This document shows, in pieces, positions 17,325-25,643 of a stretch of DNA of 64,000 nucleotides. The stretch is taken from positions 18,655 to 82,654 of the forward strand of contig CAKRZR010000011.1 of NCBI GenBank assembly GCA_934433485.1. The letters are read 5' to 3'. The notes beneath the pieces are model-generated. The model was not told where the DNA came from and did not search any database. It worked only from the letters and a program-made list of their open reading frames with translations. Source of the DNA: an uncultured Eubacteriales bacterium (GTDB lineage: Bacteria; Bacillota; Clostridia; Oscillospirales; CAG-272). How positions within the stretch are numbered: the first letter of the stretch is position 1; each line of letters opens with the position of its first letter. The translations under genes and the position numbers were made by a program.

Positions 17325-18005
17325 ATGGAATTGTGGCAGAAGTATCAGCTGGAAAAAACGTCCCGCACCAAAGAAGGGATTGAATGGAGTTCCTATTACG
17401 CATACAATGCGCCGGATGACACATCCCCGCGCGTATTTCTCATCGGCGACTCGATTTGCTACAGCTATCAGGACGCTGTCCGGAGAAATCTGGAGGGCAA
17501 AGTCAATGTAAGCTATTGGGCGTCCTCCAAATGCGTGACCGATCCGATGTATCTGCGTCATCTTGATTTCTTCATGGATCAAAACAAATACGATCTCATC
17601 ACGTTCAACAATGGTCTGCATTCTCTTCATACGGACCGCGCGGAGTGGGAAACGGCGTACCGCAACACAGTCGAATATCTGCACGCGAAAGCACCGCGCA
17701 CGAGAATCTCCATCACCCTCTGCACGCCCCTGCAGGAGGAGCCGTACAACGCAATCTCTGCTTCCCTGAACGAATATGCGAAAAAGCTGGCGGCGGAATG
17801 CGGATATCCGATTCTTGATCTCTATATGCCGATGGACTCCCTCGACCGAAGTGTATATTGGTCGGATCTTTACCACTTCAAAGCAGAGGCAATCGGAATC
17901 CAGGCAAAGACAATCGCGGAGCATGTGCTTGGCAGACTGGAGACGGTATCGGGCAGTGTGTCCCACGCGTCCACGGCAACAGGACCGTCCGGCAGAATCG
18001 ACTGA
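17325..18005 (+). CDS. SGNH/GDSL-type hydrolase
   Basis: 226 residues, cytoplasmic (no signal peptide). Block I FLIGDSICYSYQDAV carries the nucleophile Ser (about residue 47); block III FNNGLHSLH supplies the Asn of the oxyanion hole; block V DLYHFKAEAIGIQA supplies the Asp-x-x-His pair. Such enzymes hydrolyse acyl or acetyl esters on lipids or sugars; substrate unknown. The start ATG follows AAGGATAAATGG. Followed after 22 bases by the HerA-like ATPase gene. Confidence 0.85.
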   Translation: MELWQKYQLEKTSRTKEGIEWSSYYAYNAPDDTSPRVFLIGDSICYSYQDAVRRNLEGKVNVSYWASSKCVTDPMYLRHLDFFMDQNKYDLITFNNGLHSLHTDRAEWETAYRNTVEYLHAKAPRTRISITLCTPLQEEPYNAISASLNEYAKKLAAECGYPILDLYMPMDSLDRSVYWSDLYHFKAEAIGIQAKTIAEHVLGRLETVSGSVSHASTATGPSGRID

Positions 18006-18027
18006 TCCACAGAAAGGAACAAACGCT

Positions 18028-19575
18028 ATGTACAACGAAGGCAAGCTCTATCTCGGGCTGGCAGAGGGAGGCAGCACCCCGGAGCACGTGTATCTCCCGC
18101 TCTCCCATGCAAATAGACACGGGCTGATCGCAGGCGCGTCCGGTACCGGGAAAACGATCACAATGAAGGTCATGGCGGAATCGTTCTCCGCGGCCGGCGT
18201 TCCCGTCTTTCTCTGCGACGTCAAGGGGGATGTATCCGGTATCTGTGTGCCCGGAGAGGACAATGCCGGTATGCAGAAGCGGATTGACCGGTTCGGGATC
18301 CGGGATACATTCCGGTATCGCGCGTATCCGACGGTGTTTTACGATCTCTATGGCAAAAAAGGACATCCGGTGCGCGCGACTGTCTCTGATCTCGGTCCTT
18401 CCATTCTTGCGCGGATTCTCGGACTGACGGAGATCCAGGAGGGTGTGCTGAACGCAGTATTCCGGATCGCGGATGACCATGACCTGACCCTTATTGACAT
18501 GAAGGATCTGCGCGCGGTACTTCAGTATGTGGCTGCGCATCGTACGGAATATACCGAGCGGTACGGCAATATGGCGCCGCAGAGTCTTGGTGCGATCACC
18601 CGGGCACTGCTGCCGCTGGAAAACGAGGGCGGTGATGTGTTTTTCGGCGAACCGGCACTCGATATCCACGACTGGCTCCGCACCGCGCCGGATGGACGGG
18701 GATACATAAACGTGCTACACTGTGCGGAGCTGATCCGATCCCCGAAATTGTATGCGGCGTTTTTATTATGGATGCTGGCGGAGTTATTTGAGGTTCTGCC
18801 TGAGGTCGGAGATCTCGATAAGCCCAGGCTCGTGTTCTTCTTTGATGAAGCGCATATACTGTTCACGGACGCGCCTAAGGCTCTTGTCACCCGGATCGAA
18901 CAGACTGTCAAGCTAATCCGCTCCAAAGGTGTTGGAATCTACTTTGTCACACAATCGCCGTCCGATATTCCGGATCCGGTACTAGCGCAGCTCTCCAATC
19001 GGGTACAACATGCGCTTCGGGCGTATACTCCCGCGGAACAGAAGGCGGTACGCGCGGCGGCGCAGTCCTTTCGACCGAATCCGGCGTTCCGCACCGAGGA
19101 CGAAATTCTGAAACTCGGCACCGGGATCGCGCTCACATCCTTTCTGGACAGCGACGGCATTCCGCAGATAGTCGAAAAAACGGCGATCCTCTGCCCGGAA
19201 AGCCGCATGGCGTCGGCGACCGACGCGGAAGTGGCAGACTGTATGCGTTCCTCACCGGTATTCGGAAAATACGACCGCACAGTAGACAATGTGAGCGCTT
19301 ATGAGCTGCTGGAAAAGCAGGTCAAGGAAGACGCGGCACAGGCGGAGCTGGAAGCGGAACGCGCAGCTCTGGAGGCGGAAAAGGAAAAACTCCAGAAGGA
19401 AAAGGAGAAAGCAGAGGCTGCCGCCGCGAAAAAAGCCGAGCGCGAGGAAGAGAAAAAGCGCGCGACAAAGGAGCGACAGGCCGAACGGCGCAGGAGCAAG
19501 ATCGAATCCCAACTTATCCAGGCGGGCGGACAAATGCTCAAGCGGGGACTTCTCGGAATTCTGAAGCGGAAATAA
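18028..19575 (+). CDS. HerA-like ATPase of the DUF853/YjgR family
   Basis: 515 residues from ATG 18028, which has AAAGGAAC upstream; the longer open frame overlaps the hydrolase in another frame. FtsK/HerA-type P-loop NTPase: Walker A GASGTGKT near residue 35, Walker B LVFFFDEAHILF, arginine/sensor region TQSPSDIPDPVLAQLSNRVQHALRAYTP. The last 80 residues are a highly charged Glu/Lys/Ala coiled coil ending in QAGGQMLKRGLLGILKRK, as in YjgR-type proteins. The precise role of the family is not established. Confidence 0.87.
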   Translation: MYNEGKLYLGLAEGGSTPEHVYLPLSHANRHGLIAGASGTGKTITMKVMAESFSAAGVPVFLCDVKGDVSGICVPGEDNAGMQKRIDRFGIRDTFRYRAYPTVFYDLYGKKGHPVRATVSDLGPSILARILGLTEIQEGVLNAVFRIADDHDLTLIDMKDLRAVLQYVAAHRTEYTERYGNMAPQSLGAITRALLPLENEGGDVFFGEPALDIHDWLRTAPDGRGYINVLHCAELIRSPKLYAAFLLWMLAELFEVLPEVGDLDKPRLVFFFDEAHILFTDAPKALVTRIEQTVKLIRSKGVGIYFVTQSPSDIPDPVLAQLSNRVQHALRAYTPAEQKAVRAAAQSFRPNPAFRTEDEILKLGTGIALTSFLDSDGIPQIVEKTAILCPESRMASATDAEVADCMRSSPVFGKYDRTVDNVSAYELLEKQVKEDAAQAELEAERAALEAEKEKLQKEKEKAEAAAAKKAEREEEKKRATKERQAERRRSKIESQLIQAGGQMLKRGLLGILKRK

Positions 19576-19586
19576 GGAAACATATC

Positions 19587-19997
19587 ATGAAAAAGCGTGA
19601 CCTTTTCCTCGCGGTATCCTTTTGTGTTTTCGGCGGCGCTCTTGTGATCTTGGCGTTTTTCATGGGCATTGCCACAACCTCCGGCAAACGGCTCACCGCG
19701 CTTGGCTTACTGTTTCTGTTCAACGGTTTTCGCGGCATTTCGCAGTACCGCGCCGGGCGGTTTCCGGAGAACGTGACAATCCCGGCGCAAAACACGACGC
19801 TGCCAATGTCGCTGCGGGTTTGTCGGATCGTGCAATACAATCTTGCGTTTACCGTGCTGCTTGTTGTCCTCATCGACACACTTTCATCAGCGGATCTGCG
19901 TACACCGATCCTGCGCCTTGGAGGACTGTTGATCCTATCGCTTGCAGTGACGGAGATTCTCACGCGAAAACAGTTCCAAAACGATCAAACGGAATAA
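19587..19997 (+). CDS. Small membrane protein, unknown function
   Basis: 136 residues with four likely membrane segments (LFLAVSFCVFGGALVILAFF, LTALGLLFLFNGFRG, LAFTVLLVVLIDTL, LGGLLILSLAVTEIL). No recognised domain. Eleven bases after the HerA-like gene, so probably co-transcribed. Confidence 0.7.
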   Translation: MKKRDLFLAVSFCVFGGALVILAFFMGIATTSGKRLTALGLLFLFNGFRGISQYRAGRFPENVTIPAQNTTLPMSLRVCRIVQYNLAFTVLLVVLIDTLSSADLRTPILRLGGLLILSLAVTEILTRKQFQNDQTE

Positions 19998-20003
19998 AGC
20001 AGA

Positions 20004-20036
20004 GGGGAATGCTTCGCGTGGCATGGAGCATTCCCC
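20004..20036 (+). terminator. Hairpin after the small membrane protein gene
   Basis: Ten-bp stem GGGGAATGCT / AGCATTCCCC (20004-20013 with 20027-20036), 13-base loop. No strong T-run follows, so termination may be partial. The rest of the 175-base gap shows no gene. Confidence 0.55.
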
Positions 20037-20172
20037 CTGTATATTATCCCTCCATTCCCTCAAAAAAAAACAGAATTTTCCCCGCATTTTCACCGAATCA
20101 AATCCAGTTTGTGCGACTATATAGGTGAATCGGGCTTCTACCATGGAGCCGTTTCATGGAGGTATTTTAGAA

Positions 20173-21783
20173 ATGCAGCTCAAGGAGCCTGACAAAATGA
20201 TGAAAGCACTGTTCGCGGCTGCACTGCGCCTGTCCGGTAGCTGGCAGGACGCGGAGGAGCTGACCTCGGAGGTATTGCTGGCGGCGGTTGCGTATCCCGG
20301 TGAGACGGAAAACCAATCCGCGTGGATGTATACCGTTCTGCGCCGTCGGTTTTACGACAAACTGCGGCGGAAATACAGGCACACGAACGTTTCTCTGGAT
20401 ACGGTTCCGGAGCCGTCGTGGGATCCGTTTGCAGACACCGTTGGTCGTCCGGGGGAAGCAGAGATACGGCGAGAGGTGGCGTATCTCTCCGACAGACTGC
20501 GGGAGGTGATCGTCCGCCACTATTTCTATGGAGAAAAGGTGCGCGACATTGCCGGAGAAATGGCTCTGCCCGCGGGAACCGTTATGCGCCGTTTGTCCGA
20601 GGGACGCGAACAGATGCGGAAAGGAATGGAAAATATGGAAGCGTATACGAAACAAAGCTATGCGCCGGAGCGGCTGGATGTATCCTGCAGCGGCACGCCT
20701 GGACTGTACGATGAGCCGTGGTCCCTTGTGGCGGACGATTTGCTGCGGCAGAACATCTGCATTGCCGCTTACGACAAGCCTGTCACGCCGGTAGAGATCG
20801 CACGGATGCTTGGGATCCCTGCCGCGTATGTGGAGGATGCCTGCGACCGTCTCATCAAGGGAGAATTGCTTACACATCGGGGAAACCGGGTATGCACAGA
20901 TTTCATGATCACAACACCGGTGGAAATGTTAGACCGCGCCAAGATGACAGCACAGCTGCTTTCCCCGCATTTTTCCACGTTATGGGAAATTGTCGCACAG
21001 GGACTGGACACAGTACGTGCAATGCCCTCTCTGGCAGGATTTACGGAAGCCGAACGAGAAAAATGTGTGCTGTACGCGGCGTTTGAGGTTTTGTCCTGCG
21101 GCGTATACAGCGCGCTGCATCGGCTTGTTCCCGGTGAGGATGTGTTTCCGCAGCGACCGGACGGCGGCAGCTGGATCGCGCACGGAATACGTTACTGTAC
21201 AGGCACAAGCGACACTATTTTTACAGAGCTTGCACATTGGTGTTATGGTGGGAGACGAGAGGCGCGGTTTTCGGGCATTCTCGGCGTCCGCTCCTTTCGC
21301 CTGTATGTTTACGACGCGCCGCCGGAGCAGAATCGGTATCAGCGCGGAGAGGTACCGATCACGGATGAGGAGCTGTGCATGGTGCTGTACCTCCTTCATG
21401 CCGGGATCCCGCCGCACGCCGTCGCTGCTGATCCTCTGCCTCTGCGCGCGATTCCGCATCTTGCCCACTGCGGGATCCTCCGGTACGAAAACGACCGTCC
21501 TACAGTGGATATCCCGGTGCTTTCCGGCGCGGATTATGCCGCTCTCACAGAGATTTGCAAAGATAGTGCCGCTCTGTTTGCAGACGCGCTTGTGACAGTT
21601 TTGTCCGACTGTCTGGAGGATTTGGCGATTCCTGTGCCTGCGCATCTGAGAGAAAGGATCACACCTGTTCGCCGCTACGCGTTTTCCCATATCCCGGTCG
21701 TCCTTCTGCGAGAAGCGGATGCGAGAGGGCTATATCCGATGTCCGCCGGGAAGCCGCCGATGCTGCTTGTCGTGGAAAAATAG
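20173..21783 (+). CDS. ECF-like sigma factor with large C-terminal extension
   Basis: 536 residues. ATG 20173 (MQLKEPDKMM) is chosen for GGAGG ten bases upstream. About 1-60 is a sigma-70 region 2 (AALRLSGSWQDAEELTSEVLLAA, SAWMYTVLRRRFYDKLRRKY); about 95-150 is region 4 (LREVIVRHYFYGEKVRDIAGEMALPAGTVMRRLSEGREQMR). A winged-helix-like part follows (VTPVEIARMLGIPAAYVEDACDRLIKGEL, about 205-235), then about 300 residues that match no family I know. Typical ECF factors are 160-200 residues. No anti-sigma gene lies beside it, so the extension may regulate it in cis. Confidence 0.8.
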   Translation: MQLKEPDKMMKALFAAALRLSGSWQDAEELTSEVLLAAVAYPGETENQSAWMYTVLRRRFYDKLRRKYRHTNVSLDTVPEPSWDPFADTVGRPGEAEIRREVAYLSDRLREVIVRHYFYGEKVRDIAGEMALPAGTVMRRLSEGREQMRKGMENMEAYTKQSYAPERLDVSCSGTPGLYDEPWSLVADDLLRQNICIAAYDKPVTPVEIARMLGIPAAYVEDACDRLIKGELLTHRGNRVCTDFMITTPVEMLDRAKMTAQLLSPHFSTLWEIVAQGLDTVRAMPSLAGFTEAEREKCVLYAAFEVLSCGVYSALHRLVPGEDVFPQRPDGGSWIAHGIRYCTGTSDTIFTELAHWCYGGRREARFSGILGVRSFRLYVYDAPPEQNRYQRGEVPITDEELCMVLYLLHAGIPPHAVAADPLPLRAIPHLAHCGILRYENDRPTVDIPVLSGADYAALTEICKDSAALFADALVTVLSDCLEDLAIPVPAHLRERITPVRRYAFSHIPVVLLREADARGLYPMSAGKPPMLLVVEK

Positions 21784-21801
21784 TTTCTGTGTGACCATCG
21801 C

Positions 21802-21846
21802 AAAACGCCGTCTGCTCCGGGTTTCTCCGAAGCAGGCGGCGTTTTC
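21802..21846. terminator. Bidirectional terminator
   Basis: Stem AAAACGCCGTCTGCTCCG with CGAAGCAGGCGGCGTTTT (wobbles), small loop, T-run on the plus side and A-run on the minus side. It separates the sigma-factor gene from the convergent lyase gene. Confidence 0.85.
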
Positions 21847-21862
21847 TTTGATTATTTATAAC

Positions 21863-22735
21863 TCAGATCAACGGCAGGACGTTTTTTTCCAGATAGTCGT
21901 ACGCTTCTTTCGTGCAGTCGGTGAATGGTCTGCGGCAGGTACCGTCGCCGATGTCCATAAGCTTCAGAATCGCCTTGACGCAGGGAATCCCCCCGAATTT
22001 TCCGAATACGTCGATCGGGCGGTTCACGATGTGCTGGATCTCTCTTGCTTCCTCGATCTTTCCCGCGCGGAACAGGTTGTACATCGCGAGATATTTGTCC
22101 GCCATGTAGTTGTACGTCGAGCCAATACCGCCGGACGCACCCGCGATCATACCGCTGAGGAACATCTCGTCAAAGCCGTTGAAGAGGATCTTGTCCGGAT
22201 ACGCGCGACGCATCTGCTCCATTTGGTAATAGTCGTTTGAAGTGTGTTTAATGCCGACAAACCGGTCGTCGTCCAGGAGCCGGATCAGCTGATCGCCGGA
22301 CATGCTCACACCGGAGAAAAGCGGAATGTTGTACGGGAAGATCGGCAGACTGACGGCGTCACGGATGGAACGGTAGTAGTCAAGAACTTCCTCAAAATTG
22401 AATTTGTAGTAAAACGGTGCTACCGCGGACACGGCGTCATAGCCAAGCTCTTCCGCGTATTTTGCGAGAGACTGCGCCTCTCTCGGATTCGTGGAGCCGC
22501 ACTGAACGATAAGGTGCACACGATCGCCGACGATCTCTTTCGTAAGCTTCATGAGACAACGGCGTTCCGCTTCGGACAATAGAAATACCTCAGCGGTGCT
22601 GCCGCATACGTAAAAGCCGTGCACACCCTTTGCAATGTTCCATTCGATAAGTGCAGCAAGAGCGCTTTCATCGATTTCATCCCCGTTTACAAAGGGAGTG
22701 ACGAGCGCGGGATAAATGCCGGAAAAATCTTTCAT
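21863..22735 (-). CDS. N-acetylneuraminate lyase (DHDPS/NAL family)
   Basis: Cleaves sialic acid to N-acetylmannosamine and pyruvate. 290-residue class I aldolase TIM barrel: GSTAEVFLLS pyruvate-binding motif, PFYYKF with the catalytic Tyr, Schiff-base Lys in VGIKHTSNDYYQME, and the FNGFDEMFLSG segment. The GSTAE and HTSNDYY patterns fit NAL better than dihydrodipicolinate synthase (GTTGE). No other nan genes are adjacent, although manA and two epimerases occur elsewhere in the window. Own promoter at 22783-22811. Confidence 0.85.
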   Translation of the reverse strand: MKDFSGIYPALVTPFVNGDEIDESALAALIEWNIAKGVHGFYVCGSTAEVFLLSEAERRCLMKLTKEIVGDRVHLIVQCGSTNPREAQSLAKYAEELGYDAVSAVAPFYYKFNFEEVLDYYRSIRDAVSLPIFPYNIPLFSGVSMSGDQLIRLLDDDRFVGIKHTSNDYYQMEQMRRAYPDKILFNGFDEMFLSGMIAGASGGIGSTYNYMADKYLAMYNLFRAGKIEEAREIQHIVNRPIDVFGKFGGIPCVKAILKLMDIGDGTCRRPFTDCTKEAYDYLEKNVLPLI

Positions 22736-22782
22736 AGTGTTTTCCTTTCTCTGAATGCATTACGGAGCGGGATTCTGCCGAC

Positions 22783-22811
22783 AGTATAGCATAGTTTTGC
22801 GAAAATGTCCA
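22783..22811 (-). promoter_or_regulatory. Promoter of the lyase gene
   Basis: Minus strand: -35 TGGACA (22811-22806), 17-base spacer, extended -10 TGC-TATACT (22788-22783). Confidence 0.65.
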
Positions 22812-22915
22812 TACCTTCTCAGGGAAAATATATATTTTTCGGGCATTTTTTATTACAATATCTCCACCAGACGGATTCTATACCAAATCTTAATAAAAAG
22901 AAACGGAAATTGCTC

Positions 22916-22944
22916 TTGCGCGGTGCCTGTTTCTATGGTACAAT
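22916..22944 (+). promoter_or_regulatory. Promoter of the MFS transporter gene
   Basis: -35 TTGCGC (22916-22921), 17-base spacer, extended -10 TGG-TACAAT (22939-22944), about 28 bases ahead of the ATG at 22979. Confidence 0.65.
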
Positions 22945-22978
22945 ACTACTATCCGAAAACAGAGGACTGCTATCTACT

Positions 22979-24565
22979 ATGAAACTGAACAACAAACGCA
23001 CCATCTTCGTCGGTTTTGCTTTCTTTCTCATCTGCGCGTTCTGGCAGGCATATGACGCGTTGATCCCAAAGATTCTGACCGACAAATTCGGCATGAACCA
23101 GGTCTGGTCCGGCTTTATCATGGCGCTGGACAACATACTCGCGATTTTTCTTCTGCCACTGTTCGGCTCCCTCTCCGACCGCTGCAAGAGCACTCGCGGA
23201 CGTCGGACCCCGTTTATTATCATCGGTACGCTCGCGGCAGCGCTCTGCTTTATGGGACTGTCCTACATGGACAACCTGCAGCTTGCGAAGCTCACGGAAA
23301 TCAAGGCGGTCACGGATACAGAATCCTCTGCCGAAAGGGACGCTGCCCTGCGTGCGTTGTACAGCGCGGACTACGATATGGGGAAAGTACCGACATCCCC
23401 TATGGAAAGCGGTGCCGCCGCGGATCAGTCTCTCGCGAACATATACGGCGACGCAGATACCTTTGTCGAAACCGTGAACGAGAAAACCGTAGAAAACACC
23501 TCCGAATGGATCGTCAAGGCGCGGCAGGCGTACGCTTGGCGGAAAACTGTCGAATCCCCAGGTACATTGGCCGGTTTTATCGTCATTCTCATGGCGGTGC
23601 TGCTCTCTATGTCTACATTCCGTTCTCCCGCCGTAGCGCTGATGCCGGATGTCACACAAAAACCGCTGCGCTCCAAGGCGAACGCGATCATCAACCTGAT
23701 GGGTTCTGCGGGCGGCATTCTGGTGCTCGTGCTGGGGATTGTGTTTGGTACAGGCAAAAGCGAGAACACACTCATGGCATACACGCCGTTCTTCTGTGTG
23801 ATCGCCGGGATCATGCTGGTCTCCCTGGGCATATTCGTTTGCACTGTCCGCGAGGTTCCGTGGGCAAAGGAGGCAGCAAAAGTCAACGACGCCCTGGATG
23901 CACAGGCAGAAACAGCGGAAAGAAGCACCGCAACACAGGGGCATTTGTCCGCCGGGGAGAAAAAATCGCTGCTATTCATCCTTGCCTCCGTGGTGCTCTG
24001 GTACATGGGCTACAACGCGGTGACAAGCAAATACTCCGTATACGCCGGCGAGGTGCTTGGTCTGGACTTCAACCTCACCATGATCATCGCGCAGGCGGCG
24101 GCGATCCTTTCCTATATCCCGGTCGGAATCCTTTCACAGAAATTCGGACGCAAGAGAATGATCCTCTGCGGTGTTGTCTTTCTCGGCGTCTCCTTTGGTT
24201 CTGCTGCGTTCTTACGCGCAGGCAGCAATATCTGGCTGATGAACGCTCTGTTTGCGCTCGCCGGGATCGGTTGGGCGACCATCAACGTCAACAGCTATCC
24301 AATGGTGGTCGAGATGGCGAAAAGCGGCGATGTCGGCAAATATACTGGCTTTTACTACATGGCAAGCATGGCGGCACAGATCGCGACCCCGATCCTCTCC
24401 GGCGTTTTTCTGACCTACGTTGGCATGACCACGCTCTTCCCATACGCGGCTGTCTTTGTGTGTCTCGCGTTCCTGACGATGCTCTGTGTTCACCATGGAG
24501 ACGCGCCGCGTAACACGGATGACAAGAAAGAACTGCTCGAATATCTGATCGATCCGGAGGATTGA
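22979..24565 (+). CDS. MFS transporter, SLC45/sugar:cation symporter type
   Basis: 528 residues; ATG 22979 (MKLNNKRTIFVGFAFF) with AGAGGA upstream, since the longer frame starts before the promoter. About twelve membrane helices. Motif A LFGSLSDRCKSTRGRRTPFI after helix 2 is typical of the GPH/SLC45 group of sugar carriers. Between helices 4 and 5 a long polar insertion (roughly 105-200) and a mid-molecule cytoplasmic loop are seen; the insertion is unusually large for the family. Followed by GDPD after 137 bases. Substrate unknown, probably a disaccharide or related sugar. Confidence 0.85.
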   Translation: MKLNNKRTIFVGFAFFLICAFWQAYDALIPKILTDKFGMNQVWSGFIMALDNILAIFLLPLFGSLSDRCKSTRGRRTPFIIIGTLAAALCFMGLSYMDNLQLAKLTEIKAVTDTESSAERDAALRALYSADYDMGKVPTSPMESGAAADQSLANIYGDADTFVETVNEKTVENTSEWIVKARQAYAWRKTVESPGTLAGFIVILMAVLLSMSTFRSPAVALMPDVTQKPLRSKANAIINLMGSAGGILVLVLGIVFGTGKSENTLMAYTPFFCVIAGIMLVSLGIFVCTVREVPWAKEAAKVNDALDAQAETAERSTATQGHLSAGEKKSLLFILASVVLWYMGYNAVTSKYSVYAGEVLGLDFNLTMIIAQAAAILSYIPVGILSQKFGRKRMILCGVVFLGVSFGSAAFLRAGSNIWLMNALFALAGIGWATINVNSYPMVVEMAKSGDVGKYTGFYYMASMAAQIATPILSGVFLTYVGMTTLFPYAAVFVCLAFLTMLCVHHGDAPRNTDDKKELLEYLIDPED

Positions 24566-24702
24566 CGGATAGCATGCGGATACTATGTCGCTTGCATCGA
24601 CCATTTGTATATCTCACATGTATATTCCATGGAATACCGGCAGATAAAAATAAGGAGTGCATCCGCACCGTACACATATATCAAAGAAACCGAGGAAACA
24701 AA

Positions 24703-25509
24703 ATGCTATTTGGAATCATCATTTGTCTGATCCTGCTTTTTTATATCTTTGTCCTGCTCCGCCCCGGCAAATCCGTCGATTATCCGGACGCGGTGCTTGT
24801 CGACTATGCTCATCGCGGCGCGTATGGGGATGGGATCCCCGAAAACTCGCTTGCAGCGTTTGCGCGTGCGGCGGATAACGGCTGCGGGATCGAACTGGAC
24901 GTACAGCTGTCGAAGGACGGCGAGGTCATGGTTTTCCACGACGCCACGCTGGAACGGATGACCGGAAAAAAAGGCATGTGTGCGGATTACACGGCAAAGG
25001 AGCTGTCGGAAATGGCCCTTTCCGGTACGTCTGAGACAATCCCTGCTTTCCGGGACGTTCTCGCGCTGGTGCATGGGCGTGTGCCGCTATTGGTGGAATT
25101 GAAAGGCGAAAGTCTGGATACATCTGTCTGCGCGCCTACAGCGGAACTGCTGCACACGTATTCCGGCAAATTTATTGTGGAATCGTTCAATCCCTGCCTC
25201 CTCGGCTGGTTTGCACGCCATGAGCCGGAGATGATCCGCGGACTGCTCTATACGAATGTTACAAAGCAGAACGGATTTTCCCCGATCAGTCTGATGCTCG
25301 GCGCGATGCTTCTCAATCGGATGGCACGTCCGCAATTTCTCGCCTGTGACGGCAGGTTCTACAAAAGGCCAGCGCCGTGGCTGTTTACGCACCTGTACCG
25401 CACACCGGTCTGGGTCTGGACGCTTTCCACCAATGAACAACAGTCCGAATGGCATAAAAAAGGGATGCGCTCCATTTACGAGGGATTTTTACCGCGATCT
25501 CAGGTGTGA
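24703..25509 (+). CDS. Membrane-anchored glycerophosphodiester phosphodiesterase
   Basis: 268 residues from ATG 24703 (CGAGGAAAC site). One N-terminal membrane anchor (LFGIIICLILLFYIFVLL). Then a GDPD TIM barrel: YAHRGAYGDGIPENSLAAFARA, the metal/catalytic pair in IELDVQLSKDGEVMVFHDATLERMTG, and LLVELKGE. It hydrolyses glycerophosphodiesters to glycerol-3-phosphate and an alcohol, and here would face one side of the membrane. Ends at a hairpin at 25525. Confidence 0.9.
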   Translation: MLFGIIICLILLFYIFVLLRPGKSVDYPDAVLVDYAHRGAYGDGIPENSLAAFARAADNGCGIELDVQLSKDGEVMVFHDATLERMTGKKGMCADYTAKELSEMALSGTSETIPAFRDVLALVHGRVPLLVELKGESLDTSVCAPTAELLHTYSGKFIVESFNPCLLGWFARHEPEMIRGLLYTNVTKQNGFSPISLMLGAMLLNRMARPQFLACDGRFYKRPAPWLFTHLYRTPVWVWTLSTNEQQSEWHKKGMRSIYEGFLPRSQV

Positions 25510-25524
25510 CAAATGCGAAATTAC

Positions 25525-25553
25525 AGGACTGTCCGCGCGGATGGTCCTTTTTC
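25525..25553 (+). terminator. Terminator after the GDPD gene
   Basis: Interrupted stem AGGAC...GTCCT enclosing TCCGCGCGGA, followed by TTTTTC. Reasonable intrinsic terminator. Confidence 0.65.
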
Positions 25554-25586
25554 TATGGAAAAACGCGAAAATTTCTCTGCGCTCGG

Positions 25587-25615
25587 TGGAAAATTTCATG
25601 TTTCTCTGGTATACT
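25587..25615 (+). promoter_or_regulatory. Extended -10 promoter of the GTPase-nuclease gene
   Basis: Weak -35 TGGAAA (25587-25592), 17-base spacer, extended -10 TGG-TATACT (25610-25615). Start of transcription would fall near 25622, giving a leader of only about 22 bases before the ATG at 25644, too short for the long attenuator leaders seen before mobile tet genes. Confidence 0.6.
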
Positions 25616-25643
25616 GTTCGTATGAAATCCCTTGAGGTGTATT

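Noticed and set aside
18028..19575. HerA-NurA defence system
   Set aside because: The ATPase is of the DUF853/YjgR housekeeping type, with no NurA, Sir2 or nuclease partner next to it.
22805..22978. Longer N terminus of the MFS transporter
   Set aside because: It would start upstream of the promoter at 22916-22944 and adds sequence unlike a transporter.
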